Part shown: positions 27,211-37,241 of the stretch, in pieces
Layout of the letters: each line of letters starts with the position of its first letter
Position numbering within the stretch: position 1 is the stretch's first letter
DNA from: Erwinia_E haradaeae_E
GTDB lineage: Bacteria; Pseudomonadota; Gammaproteobacteria; Enterobacterales; Enterobacteriaceae
Assembly: GCF_900699015.1 (NCBI RefSeq)
Contig: NZ_LR217737.1
Coordinates: 434,001 to 498,000 of the forward strand
Length of the DNA: 64,000 nt
Reading direction: 5' to 3'
The notes under the pieces: model-generated
Told to the model about the DNA's origin: nothing
Seen by the model: only the letters and a program-made list of their open reading frames with translations
The model's database searches: none
Position numbers and translations under genes: made by a program

Positions 27211-28042
27211 GATGATCGTATTCATGTAGATTAATATCTAATCTTGATGATTCGATTTAAATCTATAGGAAATTACGTCTATACAAACGAAACTTAATCA
27301 TTCATCTATTGATACTACATATTAGAGAGAAGATTGTATCTATATAATGATCAATATAGAGATCACATATAAATATTTTTCTATATTATTTCATAAATAT
27401 GTTAGTTTTAGATTGATTATACATATATAATCACTATTATTAAATATAATATTAAATTATGAAAAATAAATAGAAATAATATTCTTCTATTAAGAATAGA
27501 AATTCTAATATAATAAATATTATTATAAATAACTTAATAGAATAACAAAATATACAGAATATGCTTCAAGCAATTTTATTTCTTAATAGGTATATAATAG
27601 CAATTATGATATTGTTCTATTATTGAAAAACTTTAATTTAGTTAATCCTGGAGATTTTTTCAAGTGATATTACTAATCATCATCATTCATTATTATCTAT
27701 TATAATAAATTGATATACTTAATATTTAATATTAATTAAGTGAGATAGCATATAGTATGAATTTGACTAATAAGCTTACTAATAAAAGATCAAATTAGAC
27801 ATTATATCAATAATAACATCTTTGTACATAACATCAGTATATGAGTTTTTCTATGAACTAATAGAAAATATTCATATTTTATTAATAGATAATTATAAAT
27901 TATTTTTTAAATTTTACATTTCATTTTCTTTCTTATTAAGAGGATTATACAGAAAAATTGATTTTTTTATCACTAATAGAAAAGAATAATTTTCTTTGAT
28001 TTACTAAACAGATATTATTTTATCTTTTATTTTTAAGAATAG
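27211..28042. other. 0.83-kb AT-rich gap, nothing recognised
   Basis: Lies between the convergent 3' ends of orn and sohB. All frames carry frequent stops. In E. coli tRNA-Gly genes follow orn. A string like a T arm (GATTCGATT near 27249) is present here, but no cloverleaf can be built around it. Confidence 0.55.
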
Positions 28043-29071
28043 CTAGGTTGTTAAAAAATTCAGTAAATTTTTAATACCAAAACTGAGTTTATTCATTAAA
28101 CGATCAATTACTCTTTGATGCCGAGTATAGCATACTGATAGTATTTGATACTGAGTCATTTTATTGATAATAAGATCGTCGCTAGTGCTAATTTCATCTA
28201 TAAGTCCTTTTTCTAGAGCTTGAGTACCATACCAATGAGCTCCATTTGACACTGTTTCTATATCTAATTTTGGTCGCATTTCATGTACAAACTGTTTGAA
28301 TAGAAGATAAGTCTGATTTAGATCTTCTCGGAATTTTTCACGTCCTTCCTCACTATTTTCACCGAAAAGAGTTAATGTTCGCTTATACTTACCTGCTGTA
28401 TGGAGCTCAAGATCAATTTCATTACGCTTTAAAAGACGATTAAAATTAGGGATTTGTGCTACTACTCCAATAGAACCAATAAGTGAAAATGGAGCAGCAA
28501 TTATGTGACTAGCTACACAGGCCATCATATATCCACCACTTGTAGCGATTTTATCTATAGACACTATCAGTGGTATATCTTTATTCCGTAAACGCTGTAA
28601 TTGAAATGCGGCTAAACCATAGCCATGTACTAGACCACCTGGACTCTCAAGACGTAATAGAACTTCATCGCCCCTTTCGGCTACAGCAAGTACGGCAGAA
28701 ATTTCTTTTCGTAATGATGAAACTTCTCTAGCATCTAGGCTTCCTTGAAAATCAAGAACATATAGTGTTGGTTTTTGTTTATTTTGATAATTTTTTGATC
28801 GGTTTTGTTTTTTATTAATTTTTTCTTCTTTCTGTTTTTGTTTATTCAACTCTTTTTTCCATATCTTTTTTTGTGAAGATGTCATTTTTGCTAAACGCAT
28901 TTTATTCTGTATTTCAGTATATTTTTCGTCCAATCTAATTAGTTGTAGTTTTCCAGTTGATGAATTATTACGTTTAGTTAAATTGGTGATAATTACTACT
29001 AATACTGATATAGACACTACTACAGTGAGGATCTTTGCAAGAAAGAGTCCATATAAAGAGAGGATGTTCAC
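28043..29071 (-). CDS. sohB: SohB, S49-family inner-membrane peptidase
   Basis: SohB is a signal-peptide-peptidase-like serine protease anchored in the inner membrane and acting on the periplasmic side. The product is 342 residues (349 in E. coli). An N-terminal membrane helix (residues about 10-30) is followed by a long Lys/Gln-rich linker (48-100). The S49 core has LESPGGLVHGYG, ATSGGYMMA with Ser178, and TAGKYKRTL with Lys230, the expected Ser-Lys dyad. The linker is unusually lysine- and asparagine-rich, as expected under AT pressure. Confidence 0.95.
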   Translation of the reverse strand: MNILSLYGLFLAKILTVVVSISVLVVIITNLTKRNNSSTGKLQLIRLDEKYTEIQNKMRLAKMTSSQKKIWKKELNKQKQKEEKINKKQNRSKNYQNKQKPTLYVLDFQGSLDAREVSSLRKEISAVLAVAERGDEVLLRLESPGGLVHGYGLAAFQLQRLRNKDIPLIVSIDKIATSGGYMMACVASHIIAAPFSLIGSIGVVAQIPNFNRLLKRNEIDLELHTAGKYKRTLTLFGENSEEGREKFREDLNQTYLLFKQFVHEMRPKLDIETVSNGAHWYGTQALEKGLIDEISTSDDLIINKMTQYQILSVCYTRHQRVIDRLMNKLSFGIKNLLNFLTT

Positions 29072-30409
29072 TCAGTTCACCTTAAATTATATTAATTAAA
29101 TAGAGATTGAGTTCGTTTATGTCAATCTAAATAGCATGTTATCTACTTATAGCCTATCTAATACTAATTAGTATAGTTACTAGCATCAAATTAATAAATA
29201 TTTAATGCTAACAATGAATATTTTATAAATACTTTATATATGAGATATGTTCTTTTTGTATATTACTCATAATTCAATAAATTGAACTATATGAATGAAA
29301 AGAACAACCCGATATTAGAATAATACATCCTTAAGTAATGATTGTAGTTTTAATCTTCAGTATTCCTTATAGTATATTTGATGTCATCCAATAATCTAAT
29401 GATAATAATAATGTAGATAATGATTATAATTATTGATGTTATTCTTGTTGTTTATAAAAACAGAGAGATGATTTAATAATGTATTCTAATTAAGTCAAAT
29501 AAAAGATTTTTTCTTAATAGTTATAGCTAGTTGTTCTTAGATTACAATTATCTAAAACCATATTGATTGTATACCTATCATCTTATAGATGATTTAACGA
29601 TTTCTTTAAGACTAAAAACAATCCATGTAATTTCTAAAAATTATTCAGAATACTTTTCATGAATGAGTCTTTTTATTGTGATTTATATCAATAGGATATT
29701 GAAGAGAAAATTAGTAATAACTAATGTTAAATGAATATTAAGATTAATTCTCAAGTTTATATATTTATTTTCATTGTATTAGGTTATAACTTATGGTTAT
29801 ATATTTTTCTAGTTCTCCTGAACAAAATAAGAGGCTCTGATAAAGTTATTCATAAATATTTCATTTTATTATTTTAATATTTTAAATATAGATATTTTTA
29901 TATTTTACGACTTTTTATTTTTTAAAATAGAATAATTTAGCTTCGTATACTAATTATCATTTATGATATATAATCAGAGCTGTATATCTTAAATCTATGA
30001 CAATAATAACTATGTCATATGATATATCATAAAGGGCATGCTGACTTTATATTAGTAAATTTGAACATGTTTTATAACATTAATCCATAAAAATTTGAAG
30101 AATTAATATATATAAGAAAAAATGATGAATGATATATCTAGTAGTACCAGAAAATTCGATCACTTATATCTGATCAGTTTGTAGGATAACAGTTTGTAAC
30201 ATTATTCGATATCATATATTATTTATATAATTTTAGTAATATAATAATATGAATTATATTCTATAATTTTAAGGATTTTAGTAGTATTTTATACAGATTA
30301 AAGATCATTTTTAATATAATAGTGAAATTAAAAGAATTAGTCTGAGTTTGTTTAGTCAGGTTAGGTTAGTTAAACATTAAGATAATAATAATCCTGTTGG
30401 ATTCTAATT
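29072..30409. other. 1.34-kb AT-rich gap, nothing recognised
   Basis: Lies between the divergent 5' ends of sohB and cca, so both promoters must be in it, but neither can be told apart from background. No gene remnant seen in six frames. Confidence 0.55.
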
Positions 30410-31636
30410 GTGAAAATATATCTTGTTGGTGGTGCAGTACGAAATAAATTACTAGATTTACCATTAAAAGATAAAGATTGGGTTGTAGTAGGAAGCTCAT
30501 CTCAGAAAATGATAGATTTAGGCTATCATCAAGTGGGTCGTAACTTTCCAGTTTTTCTTCATCCAGATACTGGTGAAGAGTATGCGTTAGCTCGTACTGA
30601 GCGGAAACTTGGTCAAGGGTATACCGGATTTATTTGCCATACATCACCAGATGTGACGTTAGAGCAGGATTTAGCTCGCCGCGACCTTACTATTAATGCT
30701 ATTGCTCAAGATCAAAATGGTACATATTATGACCCATATGGTGGGCTTATTGATTTAAAGAATCGAAAATTACGTCATGTTTCCTCTTCTTTTCATGAAG
30801 ACCCATTACGTTTATTACGTGTAGCACGTTTTGCTGCATCTTTCGCACATCTTAAGTTTCAGATTGTTGATGAAACCTTAGAGATAATGCAGAATATGTC
30901 AAAAAATGGTGAAATTTGCTCCCTTCCTCCAGAAAGGATATGGAAGGAATTGGAAGCTGCCTTACGAACAGATCATCCTGATGTTTTTTTGCAAGTACTT
31001 CAGTTATGTGGTGCTCTTACAGTTCTTTTTCCAGAATTAGATAGTATAAATAATGTTTATTCTACAACATATAGCCAACCCGCAACACAGATTCATCTTC
31101 ATACCCCAATGGCATTATCGATTATAGCTAAACTTAGCAAAGATATTGATATGCGCTTTGCTGCGTTAATATATGATTTAATTTTATCGTCTTTAGGGCA
31201 AATTAAATGGATCAGCCATGATAAGCTTGATTTATCAGTAATTTTTATGATTAATTCTTTATGTAAGCGATTAGCTGCGCCCAATACATTACGTGACCTA
31301 ACAATGGTAATAATAAGATTTCATCATATCGTTGATATGATTCAGTGTTGCTCTCCTTCCGAATTAGTATCTTTTTTTAACAATATTGATGCGTGGAGAA
31401 AACCGTTTCGTATAGACCAAATAGCTTTGGCTAGTGAAGCGTTTTTTAGTCGAAAAAATAATTTTATCAACTTCTCTTATTCACAGAGTGACTATCTTTA
31501 TCAAGCATGGAGAATAGTAAAAAATGTGTCAATAAAAGAAATCCTACATAGTGGATACAAAGGTAAGGAAGTTCACCATGAGCTCATACATCGTCGTATT
31601 TTAAGTCTTAGTAGATGGAAAGGTATACAGGTATAA
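30410..31636 (+). CDS. cca: CCA-adding tRNA nucleotidyltransferase with altered HD domain
   Basis: This enzyme builds or repairs the 3' CCA of tRNAs. The nucleotidyltransferase head is complete: GGAVRNKLL, KDKDW with catalytic D21 and D23, RRDLTINAIAQD and the EDPLRLLRVARFA helix. The product is 408 residues (412 in E. coli). In E. coli the C-terminal half is an HD phosphohydrolase beginning CHDLGKG at H255-D256. Here that site reads IYDLILS, so H255 is Tyr, and the following HHGH segment is gone. CCA addition should persist; the HD activities probably do not. The start is GTG. Confidence 0.96.
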   Translation: MKIYLVGGAVRNKLLDLPLKDKDWVVVGSSSQKMIDLGYHQVGRNFPVFLHPDTGEEYALARTERKLGQGYTGFICHTSPDVTLEQDLARRDLTINAIAQDQNGTYYDPYGGLIDLKNRKLRHVSSSFHEDPLRLLRVARFAASFAHLKFQIVDETLEIMQNMSKNGEICSLPPERIWKELEAALRTDHPDVFLQVLQLCGALTVLFPELDSINNVYSTTYSQPATQIHLHTPMALSIIAKLSKDIDMRFAALIYDLILSSLGQIKWISHDKLDLSVIFMINSLCKRLAAPNTLRDLTMVIIRFHHIVDMIQCCSPSELVSFFNNIDAWRKPFRIDQIALASEAFFSRKNNFINFSYSQSDYLYQAWRIVKNVSIKEILHSGYKGKEVHHELIHRRILSLSRWKGIQV

Positions 31637-33809
31637 TTTATGTATGTAGCAAGTATTTTCTATCTGTTATTGAGGCTTTTAAATATTTTTAGTGATTATA
31701 GTACATTATAACCTATATAATTATTTTATATTACATAGTAAATTAAAGATATAATAAGAATAAGTGAATTTTAGATTCCAACTTCAGTAAACATTGTTTT
31801 CTAGTAAATAGCATACTTAATTTCAATTATGATTCAATGATTTTTCTTATTTATAAGAAATAAGATCGTTTTATCTATAATCGAAATTTATTGAATTATC
31901 TATTTATAAGAGTGTTGTATAATATTTAGATGATCTACTAGATTAAGCATTCAAGATATTATAATTTTACCTAAACTTACTGTTTTGATGCACTTTATCT
32001 TAAATATTTTTAATGCATAACATGCTAATATGCTCTTTTTATTCTATATTTCATATAATATTTATTATTGATTCTTGTATGTAGATGTCAAAGTATTTAT
32101 TTGATAGTGTATCAACTAGATCATACTATTAGATTAGTATCGTAGGTTATTATATTCAACTAACAATAACCTGAGATCGCTAAGATCTTACTATTTTCTT
32201 AGAAATCTTTTATTTTAAAAGGTTAGGTAGTTAGTATTATTGTCTTGTCTATATTAGAGCTATTCATCTATAATTTACTATTATTAAAATTTTATTAAGG
32301 ATATTGACTGAAAAATAATAAGAATAAACAACTTACTATTACATGTTTTTCATTTATCTAAATAGAATTTTTATATAATTTTAGTACCTTTTTAATATAT
32401 ATCAATATTAACTGAAGACTGATAAGATTAATAATTCTAATAATTAATGAATTCATCTGATGGGATTTTATTATTTACAATATTTTATCAAATAGGCATG
32501 ATTTTTTATTGATAAAAGATACGTCTGCATCTAAGATCTTATCACTGGTTTTTGTTATAATTTCAATATACTGAACTTCATGAGAATTAGTTGAAATCAT
32601 TCGGTTCTATAATAATTAAAAATAACTGTTTAGAACGATAACAGATTATAATCATTATTTTTTTTTAAGTATGCATCCTAATAAGTTTATATCATTCATT
32701 TTTAATATTTTTATTATAATGCAACTTGATTCATTTGTTTTTCTAATCTTTGGGTATGATAAATGATTCTCTAATCATTCTATCATTGTCTGTTATATTA
32801 AGATGTGTTAAAAATAAAAATATATAGTAATATATAATATCACTTCAACATATCTTATCTACATTACATAATTTTCAGTTTGATAATAAACCAAACTAAT
32901 CTGGATAGACGGGATTAAAACTTTACTACACAAGTATAGTAAATTATAGTTATAGTTAGTGTATTGCTTTTAGTGGCTCAACATGTAATAAGATTACACA
33001 TACTGTGCAGTAAAATTTAATAAATCACTTATCATTTATATATGAGTCTAATTTTTATATTTTAATTCTAGTTAGTTAATCTTTATGCATTCAATTGACA
33101 CTTTAGGAAATCAATTAAATTACTCTCAACTTTTATTACTGATTATTATAAATCACAGTCATTAAAGTTAAAACCCATAGATTCAATTTAATGTCTATCA
33201 AATATGCAATACCATAAAAGATAGATAAAAAAGAGATACTGTATTTTACGAACAGAGAATAGGTTGTGACGGTTATAAAAATAAATGTACTCACTATTAT
33301 TTAAGATTAATTAGTATATATATCCATATATTTAATATTAATTCATTTGTATTGATTAATTGAAATAAACATCAATTATGTTGATAACAGGTCGAACCTT
33401 TCATAGCTAACTAGAATTAGTGATATACGATTATACTCTTATTAAGAGTATCTCTTTCTTTCTTCTTTGGAAAGAAAGAGATACTAACTTTTTATTTTAT
33501 CTATAAAATTATGACATAAGGAAAGAAGAATTTATATGATTTAGCATGATTTAGATTGGACTAAGGATTTAGCATAACAATAATAAACTTCATGCATTTA
33601 AACCAACTATTATGATAGTTGTTGCCTAATTAGAGTCATAGTTGTTCTAATAAAAAGTTACTATTCTTAGGTTTCGTTAAATCTTTAATTCTATATTCAT
33701 TTATTTCTGATAAATTAGATGAATATCTTACTGATGAGATGAGCATCAGTGATATGAAATAAAAGTGTTATTTTATACATTCTCAACTAGATTTTTCATT
33801 GTGATATGA
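31637..33809. other. 2.17-kb AT-rich gap with one strong hairpin
   Basis: Lies between the 3' ends of cca(+) and rsmC(-). No frame is open long enough to suggest a gene. The only ordered structure is the hairpin listed at 33447-33497. Confidence 0.6.
33447..33497 (+). terminator. Strong rho-independent terminator without an adjacent + strand gene
   Basis: A perfect 16-bp stem (33447-33462 with 33470-33485, AGTATCTC...GAGATACT) has a 7-nt loop and is followed by AACTTTTTATTTTAT. The polarity of the U tract is for + strand transcription. The nearest + gene, cca, ends 1.8 kb upstream. rsmC on the other strand ends 325 bp away, and its side of the stem has no U tract. Confidence 0.75.
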
Positions 33810-34823
33810 TTAGATTTTTATAGAACGATACACTTTAAATGATTGATTATTAACAATAATTTGATGGTTACCAAAAGTATCATCTAAAATTTTTGGATAA
33901 GGTAAGAAAGAATTAGCAACAATCCTAAGTTCTCCATTTCGATATAAAAATTTTGGTGCATCTTGAATTAATTTATATGCTATATCTAAGTTGGTTTTCA
34001 GACCAGAATGAAAAGGTGGGTTAGAAATAATCATATGAAAACGGTCATAAACATTAGAGTACAGATTACTAGAATACACTTTTCCTGGAAAACAGTTAGC
34101 TAACAATGTAGCTTTGCTAGAGGCAATTGCTGCCGCATGGATATCAGTTAATGTAAGATCAACTTGAGGTGATATACTCAATAAAAAAGCAGAAATAACT
34201 CCTGTACCACAACCAATATCTAATACTTTTCCATGCATATTGTTCTTGAAGGTAGATATTAATAGCTGGCTACCCGCATCAAGACCACTAAAACCAAATA
34301 CTCCAGGGAAACTTTTTAATATTATACTGCCGATCTGATATTGATTCCAGAATGAATTTTCATTAAAAGACGGATTTAGTTGTAGAGTTCCTTGATATAG
34401 ACTACATCGACATCTACTATCAATCTTTTTAAGATTGAGGTAGTTTTGCATCATTTTTTTTGCCCCACGCACACCGCTTCGATTTTCACCGACAATGAAA
34501 ATATCACTTCCGATTGGGAGTAAGGATAGGATATTTTTTAACTGAAAGTTTGCTTCTCGTTTATTTTTAGTCCAGTAATATACCAAGGTATCACAATATT
34601 TTAACATTTCTGTAGTAGTAATTAAGTTATAATAAATCCGTTTGTTAAAAAAAGGTTTTAGAGTTTGCCAGTGATGATATTGTTGGGTATGTGCATAACT
34701 TTGTGCAGTTTTTAAGAAACCAGGTAGAGAATCTTGTAAATCACCTGCAAAGAATACATGACGTGCAGTAAATATATTATAATTCCGTGACAAAATAATA
34801 CTTGATCTGGTTAAGGTATGCAT
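33810..34823 (-). CDS. rsmC: 16S rRNA m2G1207 methyltransferase
   Basis: RsmC methylates N2 of G1207 in the 30S subunit. The product is 337 residues (343 in E. coli). The degenerate N-terminal methyltransferase-like domain (FAGDLQDSLPG, HTQQYHHWQ) is followed by the catalytic one, with DIGCGTG at 202-208 and SNPPF at 267-271. The C terminus lacks the last basic residues of E. coli. It is divergent from holD, as in E. coli. A perfect 8-bp hairpin (34854-34861 with 34867-34874) lies just upstream of its start. Confidence 0.95.
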   Translation of the reverse strand: MHTLTRSSIILSRNYNIFTARHVFFAGDLQDSLPGFLKTAQSYAHTQQYHHWQTLKPFFNKRIYYNLITTTEMLKYCDTLVYYWTKNKREANFQLKNILSLLPIGSDIFIVGENRSGVRGAKKMMQNYLNLKKIDSRCRCSLYQGTLQLNPSFNENSFWNQYQIGSIILKSFPGVFGFSGLDAGSQLLISTFKNNMHGKVLDIGCGTGVISAFLLSISPQVDLTLTDIHAAAIASSKATLLANCFPGKVYSSNLYSNVYDRFHMIISNPPFHSGLKTNLDIAYKLIQDAPKFLYRNGELRIVANSFLPYPKILDDTFGNHQIIVNNQSFKVYRSIKI

Positions 34824-35096
34824 CTTCTTCTTCCTAGAAGACTTATAGGGGTAACTGTGTAGGTATTACACAGTATTCTTCTAGATAGACTAACTATCAT
34901 AGAGTGTTTTATTACATTTCTTATGTGCAAGTAATCTTGATTGTAGATATTTATCAGAAGAATATCATCTTATTATATCGTTTCGGTCAATACTAATTTA
35001 TCCTTCTTCTTTACAGAAGAATAAGAATGCAATATCTTCTAAAAGATAGATGTGATTGGTTAAACATATATAAAATAATGACATTAGGAGGAGATA

Positions 35097-35510
35097 ATGT
35101 CTCTCGACCGTGACAAAATTTTAAAGAATATAGGTATTGTACCATATAGAATTCGACATTATCATCCTTTTAAAGGAGAAATAGCTCTCGTATTACCTTT
35201 ATCTATACGATTAGTAATTGTATCTCATAAATTTATATTCTTACATAATTCTCTACTAATGGATGTGTTGCGAACTATGAATTTAAATATACAACAAGTT
35301 CAAACATTACCTCCTTACCAGATAAGGATGTTACCGAAGAATGCATGCTATAATAAATGGTATTTAGGAATCAAAATTCCTCGAGAATCAACTGGAATTA
35401 ATATTTCTTCCTCTATACTAGAGGAGCTTAATCAGAACATAGAAGAAAAAAAAGCATTATGGAAACAAATTTATTCATCTCAATTAGATATTTTGAAACA
35501 TACAGAGTAA
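35097..35510 (+). CDS. holD: DNA polymerase III subunit psi
   Basis: Psi joins chi to the clamp loader and so links it to SSB. The product is 137 residues, the E. coli length. Alignment is modest but continuous: the N-terminal tau-binding helix, GEIALVLPLSIRLVIVS, MDVLRTMNL, the QIRMLP block and ALWKQIYSSQLD. AGGAGGAGATA, a strong ribosome binding site, precedes the ATG. Its place divergent from rsmC, as in E. coli, supports the call. It is often lost from reduced symbiont genomes. Confidence 0.93.
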   Translation: MSLDRDKILKNIGIVPYRIRHYHPFKGEIALVLPLSIRLVIVSHKFIFLHNSLLMDVLRTMNLNIQQVQTLPPYQIRMLPKNACYNKWYLGIKIPRESTGINISSSILEELNQNIEEKKALWKQIYSSQLDILKHTE

Positions 35511-36393
35511 TTTAGATTACCTATCTATATTGTTTTTAACAATATAATACTTTGAAAGTAAATAAGAAGAATAAATTTGATTTATAATTACAAAAATTGA
35601 ATGATGATTGACTATTAATGATTGATAAGATATTTAATCTTTAATAGTGAGATTTAGATTTCAACTCCATCAATTTATTTCACTCGTAATCCATATTCCT
35701 AATTAATTATTCGAAAGCTCGTGATCGTAATATAGTTTACAATGACATGGAGGATATTTCTAATATTTTATATTATGAATATAATGTGAAAAATTTAAAC
35801 AATTGCTTTTCATTATTCTATGCATCATTATAGATTATAGTCAATTATCAAAGTCTTTTACATAATGTTAATCATTTCTTGATTTATATTAAGGGAATAT
35901 AGTTTTTATATTTGTAATAAGATTACAATGTACAGTATTTTATTTCTTTTTTAGTAATGCTAGATCTAATATAGATGTTGATGATTTACTAATTAATATT
36001 TTATTTTCTTGAATATATAGGAACCCTAATAATATAGAAGAGAGTTAAAATAACCTAAGAATCATTTGAATTAGATAATCAATATTTACAATATATCAAA
36101 GAGGAAGAATCTTCTAAGATCTTATGTATTTACATGATTAATAAATATCATTTAGTCATATTTATGGAAATCAATTTTTATTATATTTGATAATATCACT
36201 TTTATTAAAAAATTAATATAATCTTACTTTTCATAATTTTTAGGTGATTAATTTTTATAAATCATTGATGTTTGAAAAAATGATTTAACTATTAGTTATT
36301 GATTATTGACTATATAACTCTCAAATCTTACAAATGATAATTTTGATATATCTGCATTGTTGAATGGGTTAAAAGAATGTAGAGAAAATTTAG
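35511..36393. other. 0.88-kb AT-rich gap after holD
   Basis: In E. coli rimI follows holD. I looked for RimI motifs here and found none. Frames are broken throughout. Confidence 0.5.
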
Positions 36394-36693
36394 CATCTAT
36401 CTCATGTATTTAAAATAGAATCTTTTCTTAAAGAAGCTTCATTGTTAATCTTATATGCAGACCGGGATGATAAAGATACTGATTTAGATATATATTTGAT
36501 TTTGCAATTAAATATGCAGAGATGTTTATTGATTTGTAAAGAAAAATTCTTCTTACTTGATTCAGAGCAAAAAAAGAATTTTAAAAATATCTTCATAGAA
36601 GAAGCAATATTCATCCTAAATGTTATTCCTTATTTATTTAAAATTAAAGAGGGACTATCAGTAGTAATAAAACTTTTTTTCTTAAATATATAG
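36394..36693 (+). CDS. Unrecognised open frame, possible small or decayed gene
   Basis: The frame is open from 36394 to the TAG ending at 36693, about 99 codons, with a TTG at 36442 giving 83 residues. No ATG start or ribosome binding site is seen. The translation is balanced rather than poly-Lys/Asn: YADRDDKDTDLDIYL, LNMQRCLLICKEKFFLLDSE and a helical EEAIFILNVIP segment. I do not recognise the family; it does not resemble RimI or YciN, the E. coli neighbours of holD and topA. It could be a chance frame, a small live gene with a poor start, or the open part of a dying gene. Confidence 0.3.
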   Translation, partial: HLSHVFKIESFLKEASLLILYADRDDKDTDLDIYLILQLNMQRCLLICKEKFFLLDSEQKKNFKNIFIEEAIFILNVIPYLFKIKEGLSVVIKLFFLNI

Positions 36694-37241
36694 TTGAATT
36701 CATGAATCACGATAATAGTAACCATATATTATGGTGTATTTGATGTAACTACTAATAGAACAGTGGTTTATGGTATTAAGATACGATTATATATCTATAA
36801 TATCTAGAACAGATCAGTCATATAAATATATTAGAGGATAATGAGATCATCATCCTTAAATATAACACGATTTTCTGATAGTTTTTTATTCTTCAGTGTG
36901 AATTTTTTATTGTACTATAACACAGTAATTATTGATGATATTAATATCTTTGTAGTCGGAGTTCTTTTTATATCTGTCTAATAAGATTAGTTATATAACT
37001 ATATTATTAATTAAATAAAAAAATTAAAGATATTTTTTATATGAGCACAAGAGAGACTCGATGTCTATGAATGAGGTCTCATAAGGTTATATCGAATTTA
37101 TTGATAATTACAATCCTATTTATCAGTTAGATGGGACTGTAATTATCTTATCTAATATAACTATTCTGAATTATATAATTAAGTATCTTTTATAAAGATA
37201 CAAACTGTGCTTTATATGGTTTTAATTAGGTAAGGTAACTT
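36694..37241. other. Upstream region of topA with an imperfect hairpin
   Basis: A 14-bp stem with one mismatch (37103-37116 with 37134-37147, GATAATTACA/TGTAATTATC) lies 95 bp before the topA start. It could be an old terminator or part of the topA leader. AGGTAAGG follows near the start codon. Nothing else is recognised. Confidence 0.45.

Noticed and set aside
27240..27290. T-arm-like GATTCGATT after orn, where E. coli has tRNA-Gly genes
   Set aside because: No acceptor stem, anticodon arm or D arm can be built around it.
33385..33410. GGTCGAACC, like a tRNA T arm
   Set aside because: The loop is too short and no cloverleaf surrounds it.
36402..36614. Minus-strand frame opposite the unassigned open frame at 36394-36693
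   Set aside because: Its translation is Ser/Lys/Phe-rich without familiar motifs. The plus-strand frame is longer and better balanced in composition.
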